A stretch of 64,000 nt of DNA from the NCBI RefSeq assembly GCF_001676025.1, contig NZ_LZFW01000079.1, forward strand, positions 1-64,000. The letters are read 5' to 3'. The stretch's first letter is position 1. Each line of letters opens with the position of its first letter. This document shows, in pieces, positions 42,220-52,144 of the stretch. The position numbers and the translations under genes are program-made. The stretch comes from Vibrio sp. UCD-FRSSP16_30 (GTDB lineage Bacteria; Pseudomonadota; Gammaproteobacteria; Enterobacterales; Vibrionaceae). The notes beneath the pieces are model-generated. The model was not told the DNA's origin. It did no database searches and was given only the letters and a program-made list of their open reading frames with translations.

Positions 42220-43440
42220 GTGTTAAGAACTTTTGCTGAGTTAGAACTAGACCAATCCCTTATTAAAGCCATTGAAGAAATCGGCTTTGAAAGACCAACA
42301 AAAGTACAAAGTGAAGCAATTCCTCAAGCTTTAGATGGCAAAGATATTCTTGCTTCTGCGCCAACAGGAACAGGTAAGACAGCCTCTTTTGTACTTCCAG
42401 CACTGCAATATCTTTTAGATTTTCCGCGCCGTAATGGTGGGCCAGCTCGAGTATTGATCCTAACTCCAACTCGTGAGTTGGCAATGCAGATCACCGAGCA
42501 AGCACGTGAACTGGCAAAACATACCAATTTTAATATCTTCACCATTACTGGTGGTGTGATGTATCAAGATCACGCTGATATTCTCTCTACAACCCAAGAT
42601 ATTGTTGTGGCAACACCTGGACGCTTGATGGAATACATCAATGCTGAGCGTTTTGATTGCCGTGCAATCGAATGGCTAATCCTAGATGAAGCCGACCGCA
42701 TGTTGGATATGGGCTTTGCCCCTGTTGTTGACCGTCTATCAAATGAGTGTCGCTGGCGTAAACAGACTCTTCTATTCTCTGCAACATTAGAAGGAAGAGG
42801 CGTTGAAGGCTTTACTGCTGACCTATTAAAAGAACCCGCTGTTATTGATGCTCAGCCATCACTAAAAGAGCGCAAAAAGATTCAACAATGGTATCACCGT
42901 GCTGACAGCGCAGAACATAAGCTTCAGCTGTTAAAACACATTATTACCGAGCAAGCAGAAAGAAGTATCATCTTCTTAAAAACTCGTGAACGTCTTGCAG
43001 AGCTTCGCCAACAGCTAGACAGCGCTCAAATCCCGTGTAGCTGGATTCAAGGTGAGATGCCTCAAGATCGTCGTAACAATGCGATTAGTCGTTTTCGTGA
43101 CGGTGATGTCAACGTATTGCTAGCAACGGATGTTGCCGCGCGTGGTATTGACCTTCCGGATGTAAGTCATGTGATTAACTATGACTTACCTCGTACTGCT
43201 GATGTTTACCTACACCGTATTGGTCGTACAGCTAGAGCGGGCAAAAAAGGTAATGCAGTTTCTATTGTTGAAGCCCATGACCAATCTATGATTGAGCGTG
43301 TAGAGCGATACACAAAAGAAGCGATAAAAGAGCGTTTCATCAAAGATCTTCGTCCTAAACATAAAAAACCGGCGACGAATAAGAAGAAAAAGAAACCCGC
43401 GGCTAAAACCGCTAGTAAAGCGAAGAAAAAGAAAAAATAA
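42220..43440 (+). CDS. srmB: ATP-dependent RNA helicase SrmB (DEAD-box)
   Basis: 406 residues from the GTG at 42220, preceded at good distance by GGAG; a TTG at 42205 also keeps frame. Motifs: Q-motif near GFERPTKVQSEAIP, I APTGTGKT, II DEADRMLDMG, III SATLEGRG, VI HRIGRTARAG. A Lys-rich tail (KKKKKPAAK repeats) is typical. Helps early 50S assembly. trmN upstream on the same strand. Confidence 0.94.
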   Translation: MLRTFAELELDQSLIKAIEEIGFERPTKVQSEAIPQALDGKDILASAPTGTGKTASFVLPALQYLLDFPRRNGGPARVLILTPTRELAMQITEQARELAKHTNFNIFTITGGVMYQDHADILSTTQDIVVATPGRLMEYINAERFDCRAIEWLILDEADRMLDMGFAPVVDRLSNECRWRKQTLLFSATLEGRGVEGFTADLLKEPAVIDAQPSLKERKKIQQWYHRADSAEHKLQLLKHIITEQAERSIIFLKTRERLAELRQQLDSAQIPCSWIQGEMPQDRRNNAISRFRDGDVNVLLATDVAARGIDLPDVSHVINYDLPRTADVYLHRIGRTARAGKKGNAVSIVEAHDQSMIERVERYTKEAIKERFIKDLRPKHKKPATNKKKKKPAAKTASKAKKKKK

Positions 43441-43445
43441 CATTC

Positions 43446-43477
43446 AATCCCTAGCTCTTTGAGCTGGGGATTTTTTT
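43446..43477 (+). terminator. Terminator after srmB
   Basis: ATCCCTAGCTC and GAGCTGGGGAT pair with a 3-base loop and one mismatch, followed by seven T. Confidence 0.92.
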
Positions 43478-43558
43478 GACATCTACTTTATAAACTTGCC
43501 TTTAATACCAACCACAGTAATGAAATGATCAGAGATTGACTACGAGTGGTTTAACAAG

Positions 43559-43987
43559 CTACTCAATAATCAGACTGCCATCTTCATTAAACTGCCAACT
43601 GTCAGCATGAGCAATCTCCCAATGATGGCCGTCAGGGTCTTTGAAATAACCGCTATACCCGCCCCAAAAGACTCTCTGCGCGGGCTTTACCAATACTCCG
43701 CCCTCTTGTACTGCCTGTTGTAATATCTCGTCTACCTGATGCTGCTCTTTGGTATTGTGGGCCAAGGTCATCATAGGAAACAGAGATGCTCCATCAGGGA
43801 TCTCAAGAGCAAGTTCTTGGGCTAACTTTTCTAGGGGATAAAGCGCCACACAAACACCGGAGGTTTTAAAAAATACAATATCTTGCTCTTTGGTATAAGA
43901 CGAAGGAAAACCTAATGCGGAATAAAATAGATAAGAGCGTTCAAGGTTGGCAACCCCTAGCGTGATGATGCTAACTCTAGCTTCCAT
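43559..43987 (-). CDS. VOC-family (glyoxalase/bleomycin-resistance fold) protein
   Basis: 142 residues, two beta-alpha-beta-beta-beta modules: VSIITLGVANLERSYLFYSALGF at the N terminus and GYFKDPDGHHWEIAHADSW near the C terminus, with His/Glu residues fitting a metal site. The family includes dioxygenases, lyases and drug-binding proteins, and this one cannot be assigned a substrate. It follows a GNAT gene on the same strand. Confidence 0.85.
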   Translation of the reverse strand: MEARVSIITLGVANLERSYLFYSALGFPSSYTKEQDIVFFKTSGVCVALYPLEKLAQELALEIPDGASLFPMMTLAHNTKEQHQVDEILQQAVQEGGVLVKPAQRVFWGGYSGYFKDPDGHHWEIAHADSWQFNEDGSLIIE

Positions 43988-44029
43988 ATTAAATTCCTAT
44001 AAACAGTAAATATCCTCTAAGCGTAGCAG

Positions 44030-44569
44030 TTAGTGGGGAGCGGTAATTTTATAAAGGCAATGCCAGCTCAATTTGGAGTGAGTCTCAAGTTTTGGGTGCT
44101 GAAAATCAGCTAAGGTATTGTGCATGCCAATTTTTTGCATGACACGCTGAGAAGGGAGATTACATAAAGCAGTGAGGCTATAAACCGACTGGAGACCTAA
44201 GTGGTCAAAGGCATAATTAAGAATAATACGCGCCGCCTCTGGAGCGTAACCCTGCCCCCAAAAAGGCTGATCAATACGCCATGCTATTTCAACAAAGGGA
44301 ATAGGCAAAATACCATCTCCTGCTGAGCGACGCTGTAAACCGACCATGCCTATAAACTGCTGAGTCGACTTTAACTCTAATGCCCACATCCCCCAATGAT
44401 AACGCTCTAGTTCATCGGATAAACGTCTCACCAACTCGATACTCTGGATAGGACTGAGTGTGCTAGGGAAAAATCGCATCACCTGCGGATTGCTATTCAT
44501 CTGCACAAAAGCATTAAAATCAGAGGGTTTCCATGGTCTTAAAAGAAGCCTATCTGTCTCGAACTTCAT
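44030..44569 (-). CDS. GNAT family N-acetyltransferase (RimJ/RimL-like)
   Basis: 179 residues. N-terminal ETDRLLLRPWKPSDFNAF is the typical RimJ/RimL opening; the acetyl-CoA loop region reads FWGQGYAPEAARIILNYAFD, then LPSQRVMQKIGM. The likely acceptor is unknown. Adjacent to yaaA and the VOC gene on the same strand. Confidence 0.88.
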   Translation of the reverse strand: MKFETDRLLLRPWKPSDFNAFVQMNSNPQVMRFFPSTLSPIQSIELVRRLSDELERYHWGMWALELKSTQQFIGMVGLQRRSAGDGILPIPFVEIAWRIDQPFWGQGYAPEAARIILNYAFDHLGLQSVYSLTALCNLPSQRVMQKIGMHNTLADFQHPKLETHSKLSWHCLYKITAPH

Positions 44570-44607
44570 AGGGTTCCCTCCAATTTATTTAAATGGCTTA
44601 ATTCAAA

Positions 44608-45381
44608 CTATTGTTGATCACGCTTAAAGACTAACTCACGAGCGGTCGAGTCAGTATCACTAAAGTGATAACCCGCCATATCAAATTGTTTTAACGCTTC
44701 AATACTATCGATTTGGTTTTGGATGATATATTTCGCCATCATACCCCTCGCCTTTTTCGCAAAGAAGCTAATGACTTTGTATTGACCATTTTTAAGATCT
44801 TTAAACACAGGAGTGAAAACTCGTCCTTGTATGTTCTTTGGTTTCACTGATTTAAAGTATTCGGTTGAGGCAAGGTTGATCAGTACATCATCTTCTTGTG
44901 CCAGCAGATCTTCATTCACTTTATCGGTGATCTTATCCCCCCAAAAATGATAGAGATTGCTACCCTTATCAGTGGCCAGTTTTGTGCCCATTTCCAAACG
45001 ATAAGGTTGCATCAGATCTAAAGGTTTCAAAAGCCCATATAGACCAGACAACATACGAAAGTGGCTTTGCGCGTAGTCAAAGTCCTCTTCAGAGAAAGTA
45101 TCCGCTTCAAGCCCAGTATAAACATCACCTTTAAATGCAAGAATAGCCTGGCGCGAATTTTCAAGCGTAAATGTTGTACTCCATTCTTGAAAACGAGCCA
45201 CATTCAGCCCTGCAATTTTATCACTTACTTTCATCAAGCCAGAGATATCCGCTGGCGTAAGCTTTTTGCATACCTTAACCAACTTAGCTGAATCGGCGAT
45301 AAATTCCGGTTGGGTGTAACGTTTTGTCGCTAAAGGCGACTCAAAATCTAACGTTTTTGCAGGAGAGACTAAAATCAGCAT
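44608..45381 (-). CDS. yaaA: Peroxide stress protein YaaA (DUF328)
   Basis: 257 residues, YaaA family: [67 protein letters not shown]. In E. coli YaaA is OxyR-induced and limits free iron under peroxide; it binds DNA with non-specific affinity. yaaA-AGCS symporter adjacency also occurs in E. coli (yaaA-yaaJ). Confidence 0.93.
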   Translation of the reverse strand: MLILVSPAKTLDFESPLATKRYTQPEFIADSAKLVKVCKKLTPADISGLMKVSDKIAGLNVARFQEWSTTFTLENSRQAILAFKGDVYTGLEADTFSEEDFDYAQSHFRMLSGLYGLLKPLDLMQPYRLEMGTKLATDKGSNLYHFWGDKITDKVNEDLLAQEDDVLINLASTEYFKSVKPKNIQGRVFTPVFKDLKNGQYKVISFFAKKARGMMAKYIIQNQIDSIEALKQFDMAGYHFSDTDSTARELVFKRDQQ

Positions 45382-45426
45382 ACCAGTATCCTTAACTTGG
45401 CTTTATATCCTATATCACTAGGGTAT

Positions 45427-45457
45427 AAAAAAAGCCGCACTAAGTCAGTACGGCTTT
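45427..45457 (-). terminator. Terminator of the AGCS symporter gene
   Basis: On the minus strand AAAGCCGTACT and AGTGCGGCTTT pair with one G-U, and seven T follow. Confidence 0.9.
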
Positions 45458-45484
45458 CACTATTGTGTTAATCGGCAATGTCGA

Positions 45485-46981
45485 TTATTTATTTCTTTCC
45501 ACTTGTGCTTTTAGCTCTTCGTGGTCATCCCAAATACCTTCTTCAAGTTGAGAATGAAGTTCTGGGTAATCTTTAGCATTAAAGGTCGGTACCTTACCTG
45601 CTTTTAATTGCTGATTATAATCTTTAGCAAGCTTAACCACGATGCCCGAGAGCAGTAAAATAGAAACCATATTCACGATGGCCATTAAGCCCATTGAAAC
45701 ATCAGCCATAGCCCAAACAACCGGTAAGGTTGATAGCGACCCAAACAGGACCATGCCTAATACGATAACGCGGAAGATGTTCAAACCTGCCTTGTTATTG
45801 TGCTCAAGGAAAATAAGGTTTGTTTCAGCGTACGAGTAATTAGCAATAATCGAGGTAAAAGCAAAGAAGAAGATCGCGACAGCAACAAAGATGCCACCCC
45901 ACTCACCAACTTCAGCCGTTAATGCGCGCTGAGTAAGCTCAATACCAGTGATTTCTCCACCTGGTACAAACTCACCTGATACTAAGATAATCGCCACAGT
46001 GGCAGAACAGATAACGATAGTATCGGTAAACACACCTAGCATTTGCACATAGCCTTGTGAGGCTGGGTGCGGAGGATACGGTGTCGCTGATGCAGCCGCA
46101 TTAGGTGCAGAACCCATACCCGCTTCATTCGAAAATAGACCGCGTTTGATACCATTAATCATTGCTTGTGCAATGGCATAGCCCACACCACCAGCAGCCG
46201 CTTCTTGAAGACCAAATGCACTTTTAAAGATAAGAACAAGAACATCAGGGACTTTATCAAGGTTAGAGAACATCACAAACAGAGCAAGAGCTAAATAAGC
46301 GAGTGCCATAACAGGAACAATCAGTTCTGCTGTGCGAGCAATCTTACGAATACCGCCAAAAATAACAAATGAAGAAAGAGCAGCAATAATGACGCCACCA
46401 ATCAATTTGTTTTTATCAACAACCAGCTCACCAATAGATATGGTTTGCTGTGGCAATTCGAAGGCATGAATAACTGCACTAACGATAGAGTTAGCTTGAA
46501 CGGCGTTAAACACTAACCCAAAGGCAATAATTAGGAAGATAGAGAACAATACCCCCATCCAACGCATGCCCAGTCCTTTCTCCATGTAGTAGGCCGGACC
46601 ACCACGATAGTTACCATCGCTGTCTTTTGTTTTGTATAGCTGTGCAAGGGAGCTTTCAGCAAATGATGTTGCCATACCCAACATGGCAATTAGCCACATC
46701 CAAAAAATTGCGCCTGGGCCACCGACAGTTAGTGCAACAGCAACACCTGCCATATTACCAGTACCAACTCGAGCTGCGAGACTAGTACAAAGTGCCTGGA
46801 AAGAAGAGATACCCGCTTTATCGGCTTTGCGGCTATTTTTTAGAACACTGAACATGTGTCCAAAATGTCTAAACTGAATGAAGCCAAGACGAATGGTAAA
46901 GTAAATACCACCCCCAACAAGTAGATAAACTAGAATCGATCCCCACAGAAGATCATTCATTAAATTGATAATGTCAGTCAC
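45485..46981 (-). CDS. Alanine/glycine:cation symporter (AGCS family)
   Basis: 498 residues and about ten membrane segments. AGCS features: LAARVGTGNMAGVAVALTVGGPGAIFWMW, GGPAYYMEKGLG, and GIKRGLFSNEAGMGSAPNAAA, the conserved region that contacts cation and amino acid. Inner-membrane Na+/H+-driven Ala or Gly uptake. Similar to E. coli YaaJ. Confidence 0.95.
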   Translation of the reverse strand: MTDIINLMNDLLWGSILVYLLVGGGIYFTIRLGFIQFRHFGHMFSVLKNSRKADKAGISSFQALCTSLAARVGTGNMAGVAVALTVGGPGAIFWMWLIAMLGMATSFAESSLAQLYKTKDSDGNYRGGPAYYMEKGLGMRWMGVLFSIFLIIAFGLVFNAVQANSIVSAVIHAFELPQQTISIGELVVDKNKLIGGVIIAALSSFVIFGGIRKIARTAELIVPVMALAYLALALFVMFSNLDKVPDVLVLIFKSAFGLQEAAAGGVGYAIAQAMINGIKRGLFSNEAGMGSAPNAAASATPYPPHPASQGYVQMLGVFTDTIVICSATVAIILVSGEFVPGGEITGIELTQRALTAEVGEWGGIFVAVAIFFFAFTSIIANYSYAETNLIFLEHNNKAGLNIFRVIVLGMVLFGSLSTLPVVWAMADVSMGLMAIVNMVSILLLSGIVVKLAKDYNQQLKAGKVPTFNAKDYPELHSQLEEGIWDDHEELKAQVERNK

Positions 46982-47375
46982 GTCAACCTCGAACTTAAAT
47001 AGACTCAGTTAAGAGTAATAAAATGGTTATGATTCAGTTTTAATCATTAGATCTGAACGCAATCAAAAGTGACTTGCCTCGCTCGTACCATTTTTGAAAT
47101 TTAATTTTGCGGTCGAATAATGCCGATATAATCGAAGAAAATCAAATTGCACCCTTTTGTGCGCAACATTTAAACATTCATGTTGCTATTCAGTATATTA
47201 AAAACAGTTAGAGACACAATTTTGTTACTTTAGATTCATATTTGAGAAACACTTCAAAGATACTATTAGGCAGTTCATGTTAATAATAACGGTAGGTTTA
47301 CTCGCACAGCAAAAATGAAATTAGCTCTGCTAGGTAAAACTGAAAGTACTTAATTACAGTTAAAAGGGGTAGCTT
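46982..47375. other. 394-base intergenic region (AGCS / DUF3545)
   Basis: Holds both divergent promoters. A TATAAT lies at 47128-47133 on the plus strand without a good -35. I see no ORF, strong terminator or known operator. Confidence 0.4.
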
Positions 47376-47561
47376 ATGGATGGCATGCAACTTGAAAATA
47401 TCTTTGAAACGGAAGAACGTACGACTCGCAGAACTCGTTCTAAACCTGTAAAGCGCAAATGGCGTGAAATTGAAGCAATAAAAGATCGTCAAAAACTTCA
47501 AAAGGAGTTGATGGATTTGGATGTATGCAGTGATTATCAATTAGAGGATATTAAACTGTAG
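47376..47561 (+). CDS. DUF3545 small protein
   Basis: 61 residues, very basic in the first half (ERTTRRTRSKPVKRKWREIEAIKDRQKLQKEL), Asp/Glu-rich at both ends. Good ribosome site AAAGGGGTAGCTT. I recognise it as the DUF3545 family of Vibrio and relatives; the function is unknown, and the cluster of Arg/Lys could bind nucleic acid. A terminator follows. Confidence 0.8.
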   Translation: MDGMQLENIFETEERTTRRTRSKPVKRKWREIEAIKDRQKLQKELMDLDVCSDYQLEDIKL

Positions 47562-47595
47562 CCCTAAAGATCTCAGATTCACCAGACTTACGGGC

Positions 47596-47625
47596 AAAGG
47601 ATGGGTTAATACCCATCCTTTTATT
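47596..47625 (+). terminator. Terminator after the DUF3545 gene
   Basis: AAAGGATGGGT and ACCCATCCTTT pair around TAAT, followed by T-rich sequence. Confidence 0.9.
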
Positions 47626-47637
47626 TTGTTCGCAATA

Positions 47638-48189
47638 CTAGATAAGCTCTTTATCGATTTGTTTTACTCTTTCAGCCAATTGCTTGTATTTATCGGCAAT
47701 CGTCTCACCAAATACAGGATCCTCTTCCTGAGCACCCCATTGGCTTTCTAGGTATTGCCAATCTGATGTTGTTAGCGTTTGGTTGATCAAAGGCAAGATC
47801 TTATGCTCTTCAAGGTATAGATGCTGCTTTTGATTATGGATGAAGCTTTCAAGTTGCTCAGCAAACACATCCGTTGGCACAACGGCATCTTGTAAGATCA
47901 TATCAACAATATCTAAAAATTCATGAGTTGTTTTTGAGAGTGCCACATGCTCAGCGGCTAAGTCACTCACATCACTTTGCTCACCATACTTACTAACAAA
48001 ATACTGATAAATAAGATCTTCTTTTGGATGATGCGTTCTTTCTGAGTGCACACAAAGATAATCAACAATCTCTTTCAATAAAGTATAGTTAACCGGCTCC
48101 TCAGCCTGAACTTGCACTAACTTTGCTTTTAAAATCCCCAGCAAACGAATCATATAAGCATGCTCTCGCTGGATTCTTTCAATCATCAT
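47638..48189 (-). CDS. Hemerythrin HHE-domain protein
   Basis: 183 residues, mostly helical. Iron-type ligands appear in the HHE pattern: REHAYMIRLL, HSERTHHPKEDLIYQY, LAAEHVALSKTTHEFL and LYLEEHKILP. Likely binds a di-iron centre and may sense or protect against oxygen or nitric oxide. Two adjacent Met codons start it. Upstream of it is ung. Confidence 0.88.
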   Translation of the reverse strand: MMIERIQREHAYMIRLLGILKAKLVQVQAEEPVNYTLLKEIVDYLCVHSERTHHPKEDLIYQYFVSKYGEQSDVSDLAAEHVALSKTTHEFLDIVDMILQDAVVPTDVFAEQLESFIHNQKQHLYLEEHKILPLINQTLTTSDWQYLESQWGAQEEDPVFGETIADKYKQLAERVKQIDKELI

Positions 48190-48258
48190 GATCTAATCCT
48201 TTAATACCAATAACAGCTTTAAGTTTATGCAATTTTACAGGTTATGTTTTGTTCTAGC

Positions 48259-48939
48259 TTAAAAAAGCGTCAGATTGGCACTAGGAACCTGCCAATTTAT
48301 AGGGCTTTTTCCATGTTGCTTTAGATAAACATTAGCCTTTGAAAAGTGCTGACAGCCAAAGAAACCACGCCTTGCCGATAAAGGGGAAGGATGCGGTGAT
48401 GTTAAGATACAATGATGGACAGGATTGATACATGCTCCTTTCTTTTGCGCATGCGCGCCCCAAAGCATGAATACAATATTTTGCTGTTGGCTTGTCAGAT
48501 ACTCAATCGCTCTTTGGGTAAAAATCTCCCATCCACTTTTAGCATGAGAATGTGCCTGACCTTGCTCTACGGTTAATACGGTATTGAGCAACAATACACC
48601 TTGCTCTGCCCAAGCTTGTAAATAGCCATGTTCTGGTACAGCAAAGCCGGTAATGTCTTGAGTGAGTTCTTTATAGATATTGCGTAATGAAGGAGGGATT
48701 TTATTTCCGGGTAATACTGAAAAACTTAAACCATGTGCTTGATTAGGACCATGATAAGGGTCTTGACCTAAAATAACGACTTTAACGGTTTCTATTGGTG
48801 TTTGAGTAAATGCCGAAAAGACATGTTCTGGATCGGGATAAATTGTCTTCCCTGACAATCGCTCTGCGTCAACAAACGCCTGCAAAGAACGGAAATAATC
48901 TTGAGAACGTTCCGCTTCAATAAAATCTTGCCAACTCAC
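48259..48939 (-). CDS. ung: Uracil-DNA glycosylase
   Basis: 226 residues, family 1 UDG. Catalytic loop [22 protein letters not shown] (Asp activates water), [29 protein letters not shown], and the His loop [17 protein letters not shown]. Removes uracil from DNA. It lies downstream of a small ORF candidate (49005-49100). Confidence 0.96.
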   Translation of the reverse strand: MSWQDFIEAERSQDYFRSLQAFVDAERLSGKTIYPDPEHVFSAFTQTPIETVKVVILGQDPYHGPNQAHGLSFSVLPGNKIPPSLRNIYKELTQDITGFAVPEHGYLQAWAEQGVLLLNTVLTVEQGQAHSHAKSGWEIFTQRAIEYLTSQQQNIVFMLWGAHAQKKGACINPVHHCILTSPHPSPLSARRGFFGCQHFSKANVYLKQHGKSPINWQVPSANLTLF

Positions 48940-49004
48940 ACTAACCTACCCTGCTACTCTCAATTGAATAGCAAAATATTGGCATAATGTAAGCAAATTA
49001 GATA

Positions 49005-49100
49005 TTACTTCTTCTTAGTCGTTCGTTGAGGGGTGCGGTGATATCCATGGGTAGGCTGACAAGGTCGAGCTTGTGGAAAAACAGAAACAAATTTGAACAT
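49005..49100 (-). CDS. Candidate 31-residue protein under a CRP palindrome (VcdRP-like?)
   Basis: ATG at 49100 with GGAG seven bases upstream; reads MFKFVSVFPQAR, then PCQPTHGYHR, then PQRTTKKK and TAA. One Cys, Pro- and Arg-rich, no membrane segment. A perfect CRP palindrome (49120-49135) lies between a -35-like TTACTG (49134-49139) and a -10 TATTAT (49111-49116) with a 17-base spacer, so CRP may repress it. If that -10 is used the leader is only a few bases. Vibrio cholerae has a CRP-repressed dual-function RNA, VcdRP, encoding a 29-residue protein that binds citrate synthase; I could not compare sequences. It could also be part of a long ung leader. Confidence 0.55.
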   Translation of the reverse strand: MFKFVSVFPQARPCQPTHGYHRTPQRTTKKK

Positions 49101-49119
49101 GGCACACTCCATAATACTT

Positions 49120-49135
49120 TGTGAGGTAAATCACA
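49120..49135 (-). promoter_or_regulatory. Perfect CRP-type palindrome
   Basis: TGTGA-GGTAAA-TCACA (plus strand reading), an exact match to both CRP half-site cores with the right 6-base spacing. It occupies the nfo-ung gap and overlaps the putative promoter of the 31-residue ORF. Confidence 0.85.
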
Positions 49136-49185
49136 GTAAGTAATGAAAGAAACGTGCCAATAAAGCAAATTATTTGAGATCAAAC

Positions 49186-50037
49186 TTATATTGCAAATGC
49201 TCGCAGTGCTTGGATTTCATCTTTCCATAGCTCAGGCTCAATGGTTTCAAGGATCAACGGAATACCGTCAAAGCGACAATCTTGAGAAATATATTTAAAG
49301 CAATCCCAGCCTATCTCACCCGCACCTAAAGAATGGTGTCTATCAACCTTACCGCCTAATGCAATTTTTGAATCATTAATGTGCATTGCTCGCAAATAGT
49401 GCATGCCAACCACACGTTCAAACTCCGCAAAAGTGTTTTCACAGGCTTCAAAAGTTCTCAAATCATAACCGGCAACAAAAGTGTGGCAGGTATCAAGGCA
49501 CACTCCAACACGGCTTTTATCGTCAACTTGATGAATAATTTCCGCTAAATGCTCAAAACGCCAACCTAGGTTTGTTCCTTGCCCTGCCGTATTCTCAATT
49601 ACCGCAATAACATTAGGTACGGCTTGATGCGCTAAATTAATGGACTCAGCAATGCGTGCTAAGCACTCAGTCTCGGAAATTTTCTTTAAATGACTACCAG
49701 GGTGAAAATTAAGTAAGGTCAGCCCTAGTAGCTCACAGCGCTCCATTTCATCGATAAACGCAGCTCGTGACTTTTCTAGCTTCTCTTCTTCTGGAGCGCC
49801 TAGATTAATCAGGTAAGAATCATGCGGTAATATTTGCTCTGATGAAAAACCTAATGCTGTACAGTTTTTCTTAAAGGAATCGATACTTTTTTGAGTTAAT
49901 GGTTTTGCCGCCCATTGACGCTGATTCTTAGTAAATAAAGCAAAAGCATTTGCACCAATTTCCTTGGCTCTAATTGGCGCATTTTCCACGCCACCAGCGG
50001 CAGAAACATGCGCTCCTATAAACTTACTTTTTGACAT
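49186..50037 (-). CDS. nfo: Endonuclease IV (AP endonuclease)
   Basis: 283 residues, TIM-barrel zinc enzyme. Motifs: [78 protein letters not shown]. Cuts 5' of abasic sites. Downstream, on the same strand, are the small ORF and ung; both are base-excision repair. Confidence 0.96.
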   Translation of the reverse strand: MSKSKFIGAHVSAAGGVENAPIRAKEIGANAFALFTKNQRQWAAKPLTQKSIDSFKKNCTALGFSSEQILPHDSYLINLGAPEEEKLEKSRAAFIDEMERCELLGLTLLNFHPGSHLKKISETECLARIAESINLAHQAVPNVIAVIENTAGQGTNLGWRFEHLAEIIHQVDDKSRVGVCLDTCHTFVAGYDLRTFEACENTFAEFERVVGMHYLRAMHINDSKIALGGKVDRHHSLGAGEIGWDCFKYISQDCRFDGIPLILETIEPELWKDEIQALRAFAI

Positions 50038-50200
50038 TGAAATTCTCTTTATTTTTTAAAAATTCAGGCTTAAATTTCTATTATGCTCAAATTGAATAGC
50101 AATAATTTTCTTACAAATGTTGTTAAAAAACCACACATTAACCAACAAATTAACTAAGGTTGTTAATAAACTTCGTGTAAGCCTATGAATTAACTATAAC

Positions 50201-50267
50201 TTGATCGTAATCATAATAAATACCCCAAAAAAAATACGGTTTTTAGTTGTTTTTTGACCTAAATCAA
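50201..50267 (+). promoter_or_regulatory. Two FNR-type sites upstream of grcA
   Basis: TTGATCGTAATCAT (50201-50214) and TTGACCTAAATCAA (50254-50267) each match TTGAT-N4-ATCAA at 9 of 10 positions. Their centres are 53 bp apart, the same spacing I recall for the E. coli yfiD promoter (FNR at about -93.5 and -40.5). The grcA start is about 90 bases downstream. Confidence 0.8.
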
Positions 50268-50356
50268 TATTAGAATGGCAGACATGCAATGAGCAACTCA
50301 AAAATGCTCTAAATATATCCGAAAATCAATCCCACATATGTGGCTGAGGAGAAATC

Positions 50357-50734
50357 ATGATCAAAGGTATTCAAATCACAAAAGCAGCTAACGATGAGCT
50401 TCTAAACTCTATCTGGCTACTAGATTCTGAAAAGAATGAAGCTCGTTGTGTTGTGGCAACATCTGGTTATGAGGCTGATCAATTGATCTCAGCTTCTGAT
50501 CTAGGTGACTTCGAAAGCCGTGAAATTGCTATCGAAAAAGCACCAAAAATTGAAGGCGGTCAGCACCTGAATGTGAACGTTCTAAAACGTGAAACTCTTC
50601 AAGACGCAGTTGCTCACCCAGAGAAATACCCACAGCTAACAATCCGTGTATCTGGTTACGCTGTTCGTTTTAACTCTCTAACTCCAGAGCAACAACGTGA
50701 CGTTATCGCTCGTACTTTTACTGAGTCTATGTAA
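50357..50734 (+). CDS. grcA: Autonomous glycyl radical cofactor GrcA
   Basis: 125 residues, YfiD family. C-terminal glycyl-radical segment [20 protein letters not shown] with Gly100 as the radical site. It can replace the damaged C terminus of pyruvate formate-lyase after oxygen exposure. Start preceded by GAGGAG. FNR-type sites upstream fit anaerobic or low-oxygen induction. Confidence 0.96.
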   Translation: MIKGIQITKAANDELLNSIWLLDSEKNEARCVVATSGYEADQLISASDLGDFESREIAIEKAPKIEGGQHLNVNVLKRETLQDAVAHPEKYPQLTIRVSGYAVRFNSLTPEQQRDVIARTFTESM

Positions 50735-50771
50735 TTTAGAAATTATATAATTTAGAACTTAAGTAAAAACA

Positions 50772-50802
50772 AAAAAGCTTGGTTTAAACCAAGCTTTTTT
50801 TT
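50772..50802 (+). terminator. Terminator after grcA
   Basis: AAGCTTGG and CCAAGCTT stem with TTTAAA in the loop, followed by T-run. Confidence 0.92.
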
Positions 50803-50815
50803 GCTTTTTAGATAA

Positions 50816-50842
50816 TAAAAACGACGCCAAAGCGTCGTTTTT
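50816..50842 (-). terminator. Terminator of the threonine operon
   Basis: Stem AAAACGACGC with GCGTCGTTTT, loop CAAA, then T-run on the minus strand, after thrC. Confidence 0.9.
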
Positions 50843-50863
50843 GCATCAGTAGCCGTAATATCC

Positions 50864-52144
50864 TTACTGCACTTTTCTCAAGACTGCCTTTAACAATTCA
50901 AAATCATTGGCTAAGTCTTCAGAGAGCAAATCCATAACCGCATGCTTAGCAAGTGGTCCAGGTAAATCAATATCGGTTCCTAAAACTTCATCGACAACTT
51001 CTTTAAACTTAGCTGGATGCGCCGTACATAAGAACAATCCAGTTTCGCCATCTTTTAGTTGCTCTTGAAGAGAGCGATAAGCAATTGCACCATGTGGCTC
51101 ACATAAGTAACCAAGGCCATAGAGTTCTTGAACGCTTGCGGCACTTTGTTCATCAGTAACTGCAGCGCGACCTAATGTATCTAAGCCCCAACCTTTACGC
51201 TGGCAAAGCTCTTCAATACGCGGCCAGTTATTTGGTTGACTCACATCCATCGCATTCGACGTTGTGGCTATTGTTGGCTTAGGATCCCACTTACCTGTTT
51301 CTAAATAACGAGGCACAGTATCGTTTGCATTTGTTGCGGCAATAAAGCGCTTAATCGGTAATCCAAGAGCTTTAGCCAGTAAACCTGCAGTTAAGTTACC
51401 AAAGTTACCACTTGGCACTGAAATCACTAAGTTTTCGCGCTGTGCTTTGCTCAGTTGAGCGGCTGCTTCAAAGTAATAACAGATTTGAGCCATTAAACGG
51501 CTGATATTAATTGAGTTTGCAGAGTTTAAGCCAATTTCTTGACGAAGCTGTTCATCATCAAATGCTTGCTTAACTAATGCCTGACAAGCATCAAAGTCAC
51601 CATCAATGGCAACGGTATGGATGTTTTTACCCAAGGTACAAAATAGCTTCTCTTGCAAAGGACTGATTTTGCCCTTCGGATACAAGATAACAACATTGAT
51701 GTTTTCCATACCATAAAACGCATGTGCTACCGCAGCGCCAGTATCACCTGATGTCGCGGTTAAGATAGTGATCTTGCCACCTTCAGATACTGTTGCCAGC
51801 GACTGCGCCATAAAACGGCCACCAAAGTCTTTAAAGGCTAGTGTTGGGCCATGAAATAGCTCTAAAGCGTAAGTGCCATCTTTAACTTGTTTGATCGGTG
51901 CTGGAAATTGAAATGCAGATTTAACCATCTCAGAAACTTGAGCTTCTGACAGTTCATCGCCAATTAATGCTGACAATATTTTGCTGCTTCGCGGAATAAA
52001 GTCTTCTTCAAGCAACGCATCAACATTCTCTAGCTCAGGAATATCCGTTGGGAAGAATAGCCCTTGATTACGTCCTAGTCCCTGACGAACAGCCTGTCCA
52101 AATGAGACTTTTTCGTCGTTTTCTTTGATATTGTACAGCTTCAT
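50864..52144 (-). CDS. thrC: Threonine synthase
   Basis: 426 residues, class II (gammaproteobacterial) type. PLP Lys in [14 protein letters not shown], phosphate loop [12 protein letters not shown]. Converts O-phosphohomoserine to Thr. It overlaps thrB by 4 bases. Third structural gene of the operon. Confidence 0.97.
   Translation of the reverse strand: MKLYNIKENDEKVSFGQAVRQGLGRNQGLFFPTDIPELENVDALLEEDFIPRSSKILSALIGDELSEAQVSEMVKSAFQFPAPIKQVKDGTYALELFHGPTLAFKDFGGRFMAQSLATVSEGGKITILTATSGDTGAAVAHAFYGMENINVVILYPKGKISPLQEKLFCTLGKNIHTVAIDGDFDACQALVKQAFDDEQLRQEIGLNSANSINISRLMAQICYYFEAAAQLSKAQRENLVISVPSGNFGNLTAGLLAKALGLPIKRFIAATNANDTVPRYLETGKWDPKPTIATTSNAMDVSQPNNWPRIEELCQRKGWGLDTLGRAAVTDEQSAASVQELYGLGYLCEPHGAIAYRSLQEQLKDGETGLFLCTAHPAKFKEVVDEVLGTDIDLPGPLAKHAVMDLLSEDLANDFELLKAVLRKVQ

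Noticed and set aside
48998-49183. 61-codon minus-strand frame in the nfo-ung gap
   Set aside because: It runs through the CRP palindrome and promoter hexamers and overlaps the better supported 31-codon ORF in another frame. No ribosome site before its start.
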